From contig NZ_JACDXT010000014.1 of the NCBI RefSeq assembly GCF_016464015.1, positions 1-39,221 on the forward strand: a stretch of DNA of 39,221 nucleotides. The letters are read 5' to 3'. Below are positions 10,391 to 18,498 of this stretch, piece by piece; position 1 is the stretch's first letter; each line of letters begins with the position of its first letter. The translations under genes and the position numbers were made by a program. The notes beneath the pieces were generated by a model. It searched no databases, was not told the origin of the DNA, and worked only from the letters and a program-made list of their open reading frames with translations. The DNA is from Psychrobacter sp. bablab_jr014 (GTDB taxonomy: Bacteria; Pseudomonadota; Gammaproteobacteria; Pseudomonadales; Moraxellaceae).

Positions 10391-10409
10391 TTTATTGAAA
10401 ATCATTATA
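10391..10409. promoter_or_regulatory. Fur-like box overlapping a minus-strand -10
   Basis: The 19 bases match the Fur consensus GATAATGATAATCATTATC at 14 positions, with the right half-site nearly perfect (AATCATTATA). On the minus strand the end of this site is TATAAT, suited as the -10 of the membrane protein gene starting at 10364. No good -35 is visible. This is a by-eye match in AT-rich DNA. Confidence 0.35.
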
Positions 10410-10516
10410 GCGCTGCTGAACATTTTTTTGCTGATAAAGGTTGGCTGGCGATCACTTACTTTCTGTAATGCATCGATAAAGTGTTCTAAAAATAACCGCA
10501 ATTTTATCTCGCCCAC

Positions 10517-10549
10517 AAAAAAAAGAGCACCAAACGGCGCTCTTTTTTT
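10517..10549 (-). terminator. Terminator of sodB
   Basis: The stem GAGC-CC / GG-GCTC has a short AAAC loop and one mismatch, with A8 and T7 flanks. It begins 24 bases past the sodB stop codon. Confidence 0.8.
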
Positions 10550-10572
10550 ATATCAAAACTTAAGCGTCAAGA

Positions 10573-11202
10573 TTACTCTTCAACGCCTGCGTCTTGGCCT
10601 TTGTATTTTGCGTTTGCGTAGTCCCAGTTTACGAGCTTGTCTAGGAAGGTATCTACGTAGTCAGGACGACGGTTGCGGTAGTCGATGTAGTACGCGTGTT
10701 CCCATACGTCACAAGTCAATACAGCCACTTGGTCGTGCGCTAGTGGGGTGTCTGCGTTGCCAGTTTTGGCGATAGACAGTTTGCCGCCGACTTTGTCAGC
10801 GACTAGCCATGCCCAGCCTGAACCGAACTGTGAAGTTGCCGCATTTTTGAACTCTTCGCGGAACTTGTCATAGCTGCCAAAATCTTCTTCGATTTTCGCT
10901 TTTAGATTGCCAGTAGGCTCACCGCCGCCATTTTCTGGCGTCATGCAGTTCCAGTAGAACGTGTGGTTCCAAACCTGAGCGGCTTGGTTAAACATGGTTT
11001 GCTTGCTGTCATCTTTGGCGGTTGCTTTGATGATTTCAGGTAGGGTTTTGTCTTCTAGACCTGAACCTGGTAGCAAGTCATTGAGCTTGTTCACGTACGC
11101 AGCATGGTGCTTGTCGTGGTGGTATTCTAATGTTTCTGCACTGATGTGTGGCTCTAGTGCGTCTTTTGCGTAGGGTAGTTCTGGCAATGTAATGTTTGAC
11201 AT
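10573..11202 (-). CDS. sodB: Iron superoxide dismutase
   Basis: It converts superoxide to oxygen and hydrogen peroxide in the cytoplasm. The metal ligands are all present: His28, His80, Asp165 and His169 (CDVWEHAYYID). The segment NQAAQVWNH contains Gln75, equivalent to Gln69 of E. coli FeSOD, and together with GSGWAWL favours iron over manganese. The length of 209 residues is slightly above E. coli SodB (193), the difference lying in loops and the C-terminal tail. AAGGA is 11-12 bases before the ATG. A candidate sigma-70 promoter lies at 11256-11283. The gene is monocistronic with its own terminator. Confidence 0.96.
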   Translation of the reverse strand: MSNITLPELPYAKDALEPHISAETLEYHHDKHHAAYVNKLNDLLPGSGLEDKTLPEIIKATAKDDSKQTMFNQAAQVWNHTFYWNCMTPENGGGEPTGNLKAKIEEDFGSYDKFREEFKNAATSQFGSGWAWLVADKVGGKLSIAKTGNADTPLAHDQVAVLTCDVWEHAYYIDYRNRRPDYVDTFLDKLVNWDYANAKYKGQDAGVEE

Positions 11203-11576
11203 AATTATTGTATCCTTGCTGGTTTAGTCATAAAAAATGTCCGCCTCGGGTTGTTATTATGCTATCAAGCATTTGACAGACAATAAAAAAGCCCAAAAGC
11301 AGCGAACTAAATTGGCTAAGTGGTTATAGGTGAACGATAATTCTTATATACTGTGCGCCATCTTACCAAACCCAGTATACTTGGTTAACAATAAAAGCAA
11401 TACGTAACGCTGTATTGTTAATCTTTACTTTATAGTTAGTAAGATACCATTCACTGTAGCTTGAGTGCTATTATAGCAACCGCTACAAATAATATCCGTT
11501 ACCGAATGTTATGTCCATCATCAAATATCCATAACTGCCCTAGGTAACCTGAGTATGCCCGTATGAGAGTTCTATT
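11203..11576. other. Intergenic region between divergent sodB and rdgB
   Basis: No gene is seen in these 374 bases. They hold the sodB promoter candidate near 11256-11283 and presumably the rdgB promoter. I could not find a convincing Fur or other operator here. Confidence 0.5.
11256..11283 (-). promoter_or_regulatory. Candidate sigma-70 promoter of sodB
   Basis: On the minus strand, TTGTCT (-35) and CATAAT (-10, five of six matches) are separated by 16 bases. They lie about 55 bases upstream of the sodB start codon. Confidence 0.4.
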
Positions 11577-12224
11577 ATGAGTTCATTATCCCAAACCCCT
11601 ACCGACTGCGCCGAACGCCCCACCAAACAATGGGTCATTGCCAGCAATAATAAAGGCAAACTTGCAGAGTTTCAGAGGCTGTTTGCCAGCGCCCACCTTG
11701 ATGTGGATGTGGTGCCGCAAGGTGAGCTTGGGATTGAGGACGCGGTTGAAGACGGCAAAAGCTTTGTTGAAAATGCCCTGATTAAAGCCCGCCACGCCAG
11801 CCGCATTAGTGGTCTGCCTGCGATTGCGGACGATTCAGGACTGTGCGTCCCAGCGCTTGGCGGCGCACCTGGTATCCACTCAGCGCGCTATGCAGGTGAG
11901 CACGGCAACGATAGCAAAAACAACACCAAACTGCTTGAGACGCTCGCGCCGATGCGTAGCGACAGCCCGATTGAAGGTGTGTTCGTATGTGTCCTTGTGA
12001 TGGTGCGTCATGCCGATGACCCCTTACCGCTCGTCGCTCAAGGCTTATGGCGCGGCGAAATCTTGGACGCGCCTGTGGGTGATGGCGGCTTTGGTTATGA
12101 TCCGCTGTTTTGGCTGCCGAGCCTAAAGACCAGCGCTGCCGAGCTGAGCGCCGTGGACAAAAACGACATCAGCCATCGCGGTAAGGCGATTCGTAAGCTG
12201 CTGACACAGTTGCCCAGTTTGTAA
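11577..12224 (+). CDS. rdgB: dITP/XTP pyrophosphatase (non-canonical purine NTP phosphatase)
   Basis: RdgB hydrolyses dITP, XTP and ITP to monophosphates and so keeps deaminated purines out of DNA and RNA. The Ham1 family signatures are in order: SNNKGK at 23-28, DDSGLCV from 85, PGIHSARYAG, FGYDPLF, and the C-terminal SHRGKA. The length of 215 residues is about 18 longer than E. coli RdgB, owing to an N-terminal extension before the substrate motif. The start has a modest GAGAG about nine bases upstream. It is followed by a 260-base gap before tig with a separate promoter candidate, so it is probably its own transcript. Confidence 0.95.
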   Translation: MSSLSQTPTDCAERPTKQWVIASNNKGKLAEFQRLFASAHLDVDVVPQGELGIEDAVEDGKSFVENALIKARHASRISGLPAIADDSGLCVPALGGAPGIHSARYAGEHGNDSKNNTKLLETLAPMRSDSPIEGVFVCVLVMVRHADDPLPLVAQGLWRGEILDAPVGDGGFGYDPLFWLPSLKTSAAELSAVDKNDISHRGKAIRKLLTQLPSL

Positions 12225-12339
12225 GCATCTATTTGTAAGCACCTGTTTATAAGTACCTATGTCACAATCAATCGTCACATCTCATCTTATGGTTCATAGA
12301 CGCGCCGCGCCCCTAGGCCGCGCCCCTAGATAGATGGCT

Positions 12340-12368
12340 TTTACTTTGATTGGCAGATAGATTATACT
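12340..12368 (+). promoter_or_regulatory. Candidate sigma-70 promoter of tig
   Basis: TTTACT (-35) and TATACT (-10) are separated by 17 bases and lie about 115 bases upstream of the tig start. The intervening leader includes a weak hairpin with a T-run at 12420-12441. Confidence 0.4.
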
Positions 12369-12419
12369 TATCTACTTTTAAAATTTAATAAAAAACCCTA
12401 TTCACTCCATGGCAATCGC

Positions 12420-12441
12420 CCGCAGCCAAGCGGATTTTTTT
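12420..12441 (+). terminator. Weak hairpin plus T-run ahead of tig
   Basis: CCGC and GCGG enclose a six-base loop, followed after one A by seven Ts. The stem is only four pairs, so it may be a weak terminator for rdgB, a leader attenuator for tig, or nothing. Confidence 0.25.
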
Positions 12442-12484
12442 GTGCGCGGTTGCCCCTTATTTTAACCTTAAAGGTGTAATGAAC

Positions 12485-13822
12485 ATGGCTACAGATTTAC
12501 AAGTAACCACCAACAAGTTGTCAAACAAAGAAACCCAACTGACGGTTAAAGTTCCTGTTGAAAAAATTCAGCAGAAAGTTGACGGTCGTATCCGCCAAGT
12601 GGCAAAAACTGCCAAAATCGACGGTTTCCGTAAAGGCAACGTTCCTGTGTCACACATCCGCGCTCAGTACGGCGCTGGCATTCAGCAAGAAGTCATCAAC
12701 GATGTGATTCGTGACACCGTATTCGAAGCCATCAAAGCAGAAGACATCCGCGCGGTTGGCATGCCAAACATCGACGACGTAAAACTAGAAGACGACTTCT
12801 TGGTCTATCAAGCGACCGTTGAAATCTTCCCAGAAGTAGACGTACAAGGCATTGACGAAATCGAAATTGAGCGTCAAACCGCAAGCGTTAACGATGACGA
12901 CGTTGACACCATGATTACCAACCTACAAAAGCAGCGCGAAGAGTTCGTTGAAAAACGCGGTAAAGCCGACAAAGGCAACCAAGTGATTTTTGACTTCGAA
13001 GGCTCAATCGACGGCGAAAAATTCGAGGGCGGCTCAGCTGAAGACTTTAAATTGGTTATCGGCAGCAACCAAATGATTCCAGGCTTTGAAGCGGGCATCA
13101 AAGGTATGAAAGCGGGCGAAGAAAAAGTTATCGACGTCACTTTCCCAGAAGACTACCAAGCAGAAGACCTTGCAGGTAAAGAAGCACAGTTCAAAATCAA
13201 CGTAAAACGCGTTGAAAAATCAAAACTGCCAGAAATCAACGAAGAATTCCTAGAGCAATTCGGCGTGACTGAAGGCGGCATTGACAAACTAAAAGAAGAC
13301 GTGCGTAAAAACATGGAACGCGAAATCAAAAATGCTGCGCGTAACCAAGTAAAACAAGCGGCTTTTGATGCGCTACTAGAAAAGAACGAATTTGATGTAC
13401 CAAGCGCGATGCTAGAGCAAGAGATTGAGCGTCAGCGTAACATGATGATGCAGCGTTTCGCGCAGCAGTTCGGCGCAGGCGCAGACAGCTTTAACAAAGA
13501 CATGCTGCCAGACGAATTGTTCGAAGACCAAGCACTACGTGCAGCGCGTCTGGGCATCATCGTAGCACGCCTAATCGACACTCAAGGTCTAGAAGTAGAC
13601 CAAGAGCGTGTTGAGTGCTTTATCCAAGAAGCGGCTGAAAACTACGAAGACCCACAAGAGGTTATCGACTACTACACCAATGACAAGCAACAGCGTGCGA
13701 ACATTGAATCTGTAGTACTAGAAGACCAAGTGGTTGACTACATCATTGCGCAAGGCAAAGTAACTGACAAAGAAGTCAGCTACCAAGACCTATTGGCATC
13801 TCAGCAGCAGCAAGGCATGTAA
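12485..13822 (+). CDS. tig: Trigger factor, ribosome-associated chaperone and prolyl isomerase
   Basis: Trigger factor binds at the ribosomal exit tunnel and shields nascent chains. The ribosome-docking signature is GFRKGNVP at 47-54. The FKBP-type isomerase domain spans about 155-245 ([25 protein letters not shown]). The alpha-helical substrate-binding arms fill the rest of the 445 residues, a normal length. The frame opens at a TTG at 12440. ATGs at 12479 and 12485 both follow AAGGTG; the second, with about nine bases of spacing, is chosen. tig followed by clpP and clpX is a widespread order, and a terminator separates tig from clpP here. Codon use is strongly biased, as expected of a highly expressed gene. 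Confidence 0.96.
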   Translation: MATDLQVTTNKLSNKETQLTVKVPVEKIQQKVDGRIRQVAKTAKIDGFRKGNVPVSHIRAQYGAGIQQEVINDVIRDTVFEAIKAEDIRAVGMPNIDDVKLEDDFLVYQATVEIFPEVDVQGIDEIEIERQTASVNDDDVDTMITNLQKQREEFVEKRGKADKGNQVIFDFEGSIDGEKFEGGSAEDFKLVIGSNQMIPGFEAGIKGMKAGEEKVIDVTFPEDYQAEDLAGKEAQFKINVKRVEKSKLPEINEEFLEQFGVTEGGIDKLKEDVRKNMEREIKNAARNQVKQAAFDALLEKNEFDVPSAMLEQEIERQRNMMMQRFAQQFGAGADSFNKDMLPDELFEDQALRAARLGIIVARLIDTQGLEVDQERVECFIQEAAENYEDPQEVIDYYTNDKQQRANIESVVLEDQVVDYIIAQGKVTDKEVSYQDLLASQQQQGM

Positions 13823-14155
13823 TTTTTGCTTTTTGCCGCCTAGATGACTAAAGAATGCCCTAACGCGATGTTGGGGCATTTTTGTTTTGGCTTTGTGTCA
13901 CCAGCTCTTGATAAATGCAGGCAAACGCCTTATTAATAGGAGACGTTTTTTTGCTGCCGGCAAGCTTGTGATATGGCGCTTGTCTTGTGATGACTCGGTA
14001 CTCTGTGGCATTATCAATGCGCAGCAGGCACGCCCTAGCAATGTATTCTTATAACAACCCCTTTTAATGACTTTTCTTTTTTATCATCACCACTCAAGCA
14101 CAAATCGCCGATGATGACTTTTTTTGCGAATGATATTGAGATATAGGAAATATTT
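13823..14155. other. Intergenic region between tig and clpP
   Basis: After the tig terminator there are about 270 bases without a gene. A sigma-32-like arrangement (CTTGATA, 14 bases, CCTTATTA) lies at 13907-13935, and the clpP ribosome binding site AGGAAA is close to 14150. Nothing else is recognisable. Confidence 0.4.
13856..13888 (+). terminator. Terminator of tig
   Basis: TGCCCTAAC (13856-13864) pairs with GTTGGGGCA (13870-13878) with one G-U pair and a five-base loop. T5GT4 follows. Confidence 0.8.
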
Positions 14156-14824
14156 ATGACAGATTATGACCGTATTACCACCAATCCGCACTTTGATACC
14201 CTAATGAACGCGCACCAAGACGCGGCCCAAAATGCTTTAGTCCCGATGGTGGTCGAGCAATCGTCACGCGGTGAGCGCTCGTTTGACATTTTTTCGCGCC
14301 TATTGCGTGAGCGCGTGATTTTCTTGACAGGTCAAGTCGAAGACAACATGGCAAACCTCATTGTCGCGCAGATGCTGTTCCTAGAAGCCGAAAACCCAGA
14401 CAAAGACATCCATTTGTATATCAATTCACCAGGTGGCGTGGTAACGGCGGGTATGGCGATCTATGACACCATGAACTTTATCAAGCCTGACGTATCGACT
14501 ATTTGCATGGGTCAAGCGGCGTCTATGGGCTCATTCTTGCTGTCAGCAGGCGCAAAAGGCAAACGCTATGCCCTAGCCAACTCACGCGTGATGATTCACC
14601 AGCCCCTTGGCGGCTTCCGTGGCCAGGCGTCAGACATCGAGATTCACGCCCGCGAAATCATTGAGCTAAAAGCCAAACTAAACCGCCTACTTGCTGAGCA
14701 CACAGGTCAGCCTGTTGAGCGTCTAGAAAAAGACACCGACCGCGACAACTTTATGAGTGCGGCAGCGGCAAAAGACTACGGTCTGGTTGATGAGGTGTTG
14801 GAGCGTCGTCCAGCGGCACTATAA
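14156..14824 (+). CDS. clpP: ATP-dependent Clp protease proteolytic subunit
   Basis: ClpP forms the double-heptamer serine-protease chamber that degrades substrates unfolded by ClpX or ClpA. The triad is Ser123 (GQAASMGS), His148 (RVMIHQP) and Asp197 (KDTDRDN), with a constant offset of 26 from the mature E. coli numbering. The 222 residues include an N-terminal stretch of about 30 residues that is probably removed by self-processing. AGGAAA precedes the ATG at 14156. clpX follows after 131 bases on the same strand with no terminator visible between, so co-transcription is likely. Confidence 0.97.
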   Translation: MTDYDRITTNPHFDTLMNAHQDAAQNALVPMVVEQSSRGERSFDIFSRLLRERVIFLTGQVEDNMANLIVAQMLFLEAENPDKDIHLYINSPGGVVTAGMAIYDTMNFIKPDVSTICMGQAASMGSFLLSAGAKGKRYALANSRVMIHQPLGGFRGQASDIEIHAREIIELKAKLNRLLAEHTGQPVERLEKDTDRDNFMSAAAAKDYGLVDEVLERRPAAL

Positions 14825-14955
14825 GCCTGCGACCCGTTGCCCTGCGCGTGTGTCAATAAGCGTACCCTGTGGGCAAGATTTAGACACCCATATCTATGCC
14901 TGTTTTTGATTAAGAAAAGCAGGCAGCAAGCCGACTATTTTAGGAGTATCTTTCT

Positions 14956-16227
14956 ATGGCAGATAACCAGCAGCCGCATTGCTCGTTTTGCGGTAAAGCC
15001 AAAGATGAAGTCAAACAGTTAATCGGCGCAGAAGACGCCAATATTTGTAATGAATGTATTGAGCTGTGTACCGACCTGCTTGCCGATGGCAGCATCGCGG
15101 ACAGCGACGACGACAGCATTGACACCTCGTGGGTCAATAAAAAACTGCCCACGCCAAAAGCCTTGCGCGCGCACCTTGATGATTACGTCATCGGTCAAGA
15201 CGCCGCTAAAAAAGCGCTGGCGGTTGCGGTATACAACCACTATAAGCGTCTAAAAGTCAGTCAAACGCTGGCAAAAGACAAAAAACAAGCCAAAATCGGC
15301 GCGGATGACGCGATGGTTGAGCTGGCAAAAAGTAATATCTTGCTGATTGGTCCGACAGGCTCAGGCAAAACCTTGCTCGCGCAAACTTTAGCGCGCTTAC
15401 TGGACGTGCCTTTTGCAATGGCGGATGCGACCACCTTGACCGAAGCAGGCTATGTCGGTGAAGACGTGGAAAACATCGTACAAAAGCTGCTGCAAGCCTC
15501 TGACTATGATGTGAGTAAAGCCGAGCAAGGCATCATCTATATCGATGAGATTGATAAAATCAGCAAAAAAGGCGACAACCCGTCTATCACCCGTGACGTG
15601 TCGGGCGAAGGCGTACAGCAAGCCTTGCTAAAACTGATTGAAGGCACGGTCGCTGCGATTCCACCGCACGGCGGTCGTAAGCACCCACAGCAAGAGCTGA
15701 TTCAGGTCGATACCAGCAATATCTTGATTATCGTGGGCGGTGCGTTTGCAGGACTAGAAAAAGTCATTCAGCAGCGTACTGAAAAAGGCGGCATTGGCTT
15801 TAATGCTGAAGTCAGCTCAAAAGACGACAGCCATAGCTCTGACTTGCTGCAAGAAGTACAGCCCGAAGATTTGATTAAGTTTGGTCTGATTCCAGAGCTT
15901 ATCGGTCGTCTGCCTGTCATCGCAGCGCTCGAAGAGCTGGACGAAGCGGCACTGATACAGATTTTGACCGAGCCTAAAAATGCTTTGGTTAAGCAGTACG
16001 AGTACCTATTCGATATGGAAGGTGCAAAAATCAGCTTTACTGATGCTGCACTTACCGCTATCGCCAAACGCGCTGTTGAGCGCAAAACAGGCGCACGTGG
16101 TCTGCGCTCAATCGTCGAAAACGCGCTTCTTGATACCATGTACGAGCTGCCCTCAATGGAAGGCGCAACCTCGGTCACGGTCGATGAAGACGTGATTAAT
16201 ACTGGCAGCGCACCAAAGATTGTATAA
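14956..16227 (+). CDS. clpX: ATP-dependent Clp protease ATP-binding subunit ClpX
   Basis: ClpX is the AAA+ unfoldase that recognises tagged substrates and threads them into ClpP. The zinc-binding domain has Cys9, Cys12, Cys31 and Cys34. Walker A is GPTGSGKT at 132-139, the pore loop GYVG at 165-168, Walker B is IIYIDEID at 193-200, the RKH loop begins near 241, and the IGF loop that docks ClpP is at 280-282. The length of 423 residues matches E. coli ClpX. AGGAG about nine bases upstream supports the start. A strong terminator follows. Confidence 0.97.
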   Translation: MADNQQPHCSFCGKAKDEVKQLIGAEDANICNECIELCTDLLADGSIADSDDDSIDTSWVNKKLPTPKALRAHLDDYVIGQDAAKKALAVAVYNHYKRLKVSQTLAKDKKQAKIGADDAMVELAKSNILLIGPTGSGKTLLAQTLARLLDVPFAMADATTLTEAGYVGEDVENIVQKLLQASDYDVSKAEQGIIYIDEIDKISKKGDNPSITRDVSGEGVQQALLKLIEGTVAAIPPHGGRKHPQQELIQVDTSNILIIVGGAFAGLEKVIQQRTEKGGIGFNAEVSSKDDSHSSDLLQEVQPEDLIKFGLIPELIGRLPVIAALEELDEAALIQILTEPKNALVKQYEYLFDMEGAKISFTDAALTAIAKRAVERKTGARGLRSIVENALLDTMYELPSMEGATSVTVDEDVINTGSAPKIV

Positions 16228-16249
16228 ACCGTCTTTGGCATTGCCCAAT

Positions 16250-16281
16250 AAAAAGTCCAGCCTGAGCGCTGGACTTTTTTT
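16250..16281. terminator. Bidirectional terminator between clpX and the PTS EIIC gene
   Basis: AAAAGTCCAGC (16251-16261) pairs with GCTGGACTTTT (16268-16278) around a six-base loop. A-runs and T-runs on both sides make it usable by the two convergent genes. Confidence 0.85.
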
Positions 16282-16304
16282 ATGTGGGTTACTTTGCCCG
16301 AGCC

Positions 16305-17384
16305 TTACGGCAATTTCATATCGCCATCAACAATAAGCCCTGCGCGGCGCATAATAAACGCCGTCCCCCACGCAATGAGCGCTGGTAAGACGAACATCAG
16401 CAGTATAATCGCCGTCCATATTTGCGCAGGCGGCATGATGTCTTTGGACGCCTCCAACACACCAAATATACCGACCAGCCCTGCCGTACCCATCCCCGCG
16501 CCTGTCGCCGTACACGCCAGCCCAAAACCCACCGTCGCGATTGGACCGACCACGGCACTGGCAACCACTGCGGGCAGTAGGATAATCGGCTTTTTAAGCA
16601 CATTGGGAATCTGAAGCATACTCGTTCCCAACCCTTGCGAGATAACGCCGCTCATGCCGTTGTCTTTATAGCTTGCTGCGGCAAAGCCAATCATGTGCGC
16701 CGCGCAGCCCACGACCGCCGCCCCGCCAGCCACACCGCCCAAACCAATAGCGATGCAAATCGCCGCGCTAGAGGTCGGCATGGTCAATAAGATACCGACC
16801 ACTACCGCAATCACAATGCCCATAAGTAGCGGCTGGAGTGTGGTCGCCGCATGAATGCCCTGCCCGATGGCATTGACTGCTGCCACCACAGGTGGATTGA
16901 GCCACGCGCAGACCGCGAGCGCCACCAAACAGACTACTAATGGGATGAGCAAAATATCCAATTTGGTTTTACCCGCTACCCATGTGCCCGCACGGTAGGC
17001 AAAAACGGCGCTCAGATACGCGCCAATCGGATTGCCAGGAACGGCGGTAAAGGTCGCAGGCGCACCCTCAACAGGGATGAACAGCGTACCTGCCATCAGC
17101 GCTTCAGAGTGCGCGCCCAGCATCCCCGCCACCAAGCAACTGAGCATCACCAGTGTCGGCGCTTTTAAATAATAGGCGATACCCACACCGATACCCGCGC
17201 CCATTAAGATGGAGGCAAGCTTACCAATCGCCATCAATGCTGGCAACTGCACAAAATTGCCTATCTGCGAGATAATCAGACCTGCAATTAAGGTAACGAA
17301 TAAGCCAAGCGCCATCCCTGTAAACGCATCGATAAAGTATTTTTGAAAAAAGGCTTTGAGCCTAACCTGCGCACTTGTGTCCAT
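16305..17384 (-). CDS. PTS EIIC-type membrane protein (PTS_EIIC_2 family)
   Basis: A strongly hydrophobic 359-residue protein with about ten membrane segments and glycine-rich loops. The order KAPTLVMLS, GNPIGAYL, TMPTSSAAICIAIGLGG and GCAAHMIGFA is typical of the PTS_EIIC_2 group of sugar-PTS-like integral membrane proteins. This type is often found alone, without its own IIA or IIB domains, and its substrate is unknown. No EI, HPr, IIA or IIB gene occurs in the window, so phosphotransfer-coupled sugar uptake should not be assumed. AGGGATGAG before the ATG supports the start. It shares the terminator at 16250-16281 with clpX. Confidence 0.85.
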   Translation of the reverse strand: MDTSAQVRLKAFFQKYFIDAFTGMALGLFVTLIAGLIISQIGNFVQLPALMAIGKLASILMGAGIGVGIAYYLKAPTLVMLSCLVAGMLGAHSEALMAGTLFIPVEGAPATFTAVPGNPIGAYLSAVFAYRAGTWVAGKTKLDILLIPLVVCLVALAVCAWLNPPVVAAVNAIGQGIHAATTLQPLLMGIVIAVVVGILLTMPTSSAAICIAIGLGGVAGGAAVVGCAAHMIGFAAASYKDNGMSGVISQGLGTSMLQIPNVLKKPIILLPAVVASAVVGPIATVGFGLACTATGAGMGTAGLVGIFGVLEASKDIMPPAQIWTAIILLMFVLPALIAWGTAFIMRRAGLIVDGDMKLP

Positions 17385-17445
17385 AACTCATCCCTAATGA
17401 CCCAATCAAAAGACCGCTTGTCTTATATTTTGTATGTTTAAATCT

Positions 17446-17477
17446 AAAAAAAGCGCCTTTACCAGACGCTTTTTTTA
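17446..17477 (-). terminator. Terminator of the SPOR-domain gene
   Basis: AAAAAAAGCG (17446-17455) pairs with CGCTTTTTTT (17467-17476) around an 11-base loop. It lies between the end of the SPOR gene and the start of the EIIC gene, both on the minus strand. Confidence 0.75.
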
Positions 17478-17568
17478 TTTTATCTATCGGCTTATATTCT
17501 GCCACAACGTACCATCATTGAGCAGATTGACACGCGATAGCTTTTTTTAACCTCACCCCCCATTAACA

Positions 17569-18384
17569 TCAGCGGCGCTGCTCAACGATGATGGAATCGA
17601 TGCCGTTGTTTTGTAGGTTTTGCTGGGCACGACTGACCGCTTGGCGGCTGTTCATGGTACGCGAGATGACTTGATAAATCGGCTCACCGTTTGCGGTGGT
17701 GTTTTTAACCACTTTGGCATCAACGCCCGCCATTAACACTTGGGCGCGGCGGCGGTCGGCTTCATCGGCATTACTAAAGCTGTTGATTTGCAAGATATAG
17801 GTCGTGCCGCCTGCGTTTTGTACGCTGGCGCGCCCTGCACTGTTGTTACTGCTATTAGCACTGCTATTATTAGCATTGTTATTACTGGTAGTGCTGTTGC
17901 TGGGCGTACTTGGCGCATCATAGGTGGCGTCTTCTTCGACCACAGTGATCTGCCCGTCATCGCTGCTGTTGGCGGCGCTATTGCCCGCACTTGGCTCAAT
18001 AGTGGTGGTTTCCGATACCCCAAAGTTGCCACTGTCTACAGGCGGCTCGGTCACGACCACATCAGGCTCAAAGCCATTGCTGCCGACTTGTCCTTGATTG
18101 CCATCACCAAACTGCTCATCAGGAATGGCGACCATTTCTTGATTGGGCAAAATGTCGTAAAACTCGTAGTCTTCGTTGTCCGTGTCGGTATTGACACGCG
18201 GCTGTACTTGTCTGTCCGCGTTTTCGGCATTGTCTGGTGATTTGTTAAAGTCAAACAGCGGCGATAGGTACAAAAACACGCCAATCATTAGCGTCAATAC
18301 CGCACCCACAAACATCCATAATAAGCCTGCGACACTGCTACGCTCGCGCTTGGTGGTCGCGCCTTTAGGTTTTTTGGCTAACAT
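17569..18384 (-). CDS. SPOR-domain membrane protein (FtsN-like topology)
   Basis: A bitopic protein: a basic cytoplasmic N-terminus, one membrane helix near residues 18-40, a long Asn/Ser/Thr- and acid-rich periplasmic linker (40-190), and a C-terminal SPOR domain from about 195 to 271 (YILQINSFSNADEAD, ending VEQRR). SPOR domains bind denuded septal peptidoglycan, so a role at the division site is inferred. The position directly after argS on the same strand is a common place for ftsN-like genes. The frame extends to 18468, but AAGGAG nine bases before the ATG at 18384 sets the likely start. The linker is low-complexity, with runs of Asn and Ser codons. Whether it is the true FtsN ortholog cannot be settled from sequence alone. 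Confidence 0.85.
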   Translation of the reverse strand: MLAKKPKGATTKRERSSVAGLLWMFVGAVLTLMIGVFLYLSPLFDFNKSPDNAENADRQVQPRVNTDTDNEDYEFYDILPNQEMVAIPDEQFGDGNQGQVGSNGFEPDVVVTEPPVDSGNFGVSETTTIEPSAGNSAANSSDDGQITVVEEDATYDAPSTPSNSTTSNNNANNSSANSSNNSAGRASVQNAGGTTYILQINSFSNADEADRRRAQVLMAGVDAKVVKNTTANGEPIYQVISRTMNSRQAVSRAQQNLQNNGIDSIIVEQRR

Positions 18385-18498
18385 GGACTTTTTCTCCTTA
18401 CCAATAGAGGTCGTTATCCGTAAGACAGCACCTGCTGTCCAATCGTCGTGTGTCTGGGTCTGCCTCATTAAAAGCAGACCCGACAGCGCGTGATTTTC

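Noticed and set aside
12301..12330. GC-rich repeated CGCGCCCCTAG before tig
   Set aside because: Two short copies only, with no stem, promoter or coding context; most likely simple local duplication.
16282..16614. Plus-strand frame antisense to the EIIC gene
   Set aside because: It is the shadow of a high-confidence membrane-protein gene and runs out of the clpX terminator.
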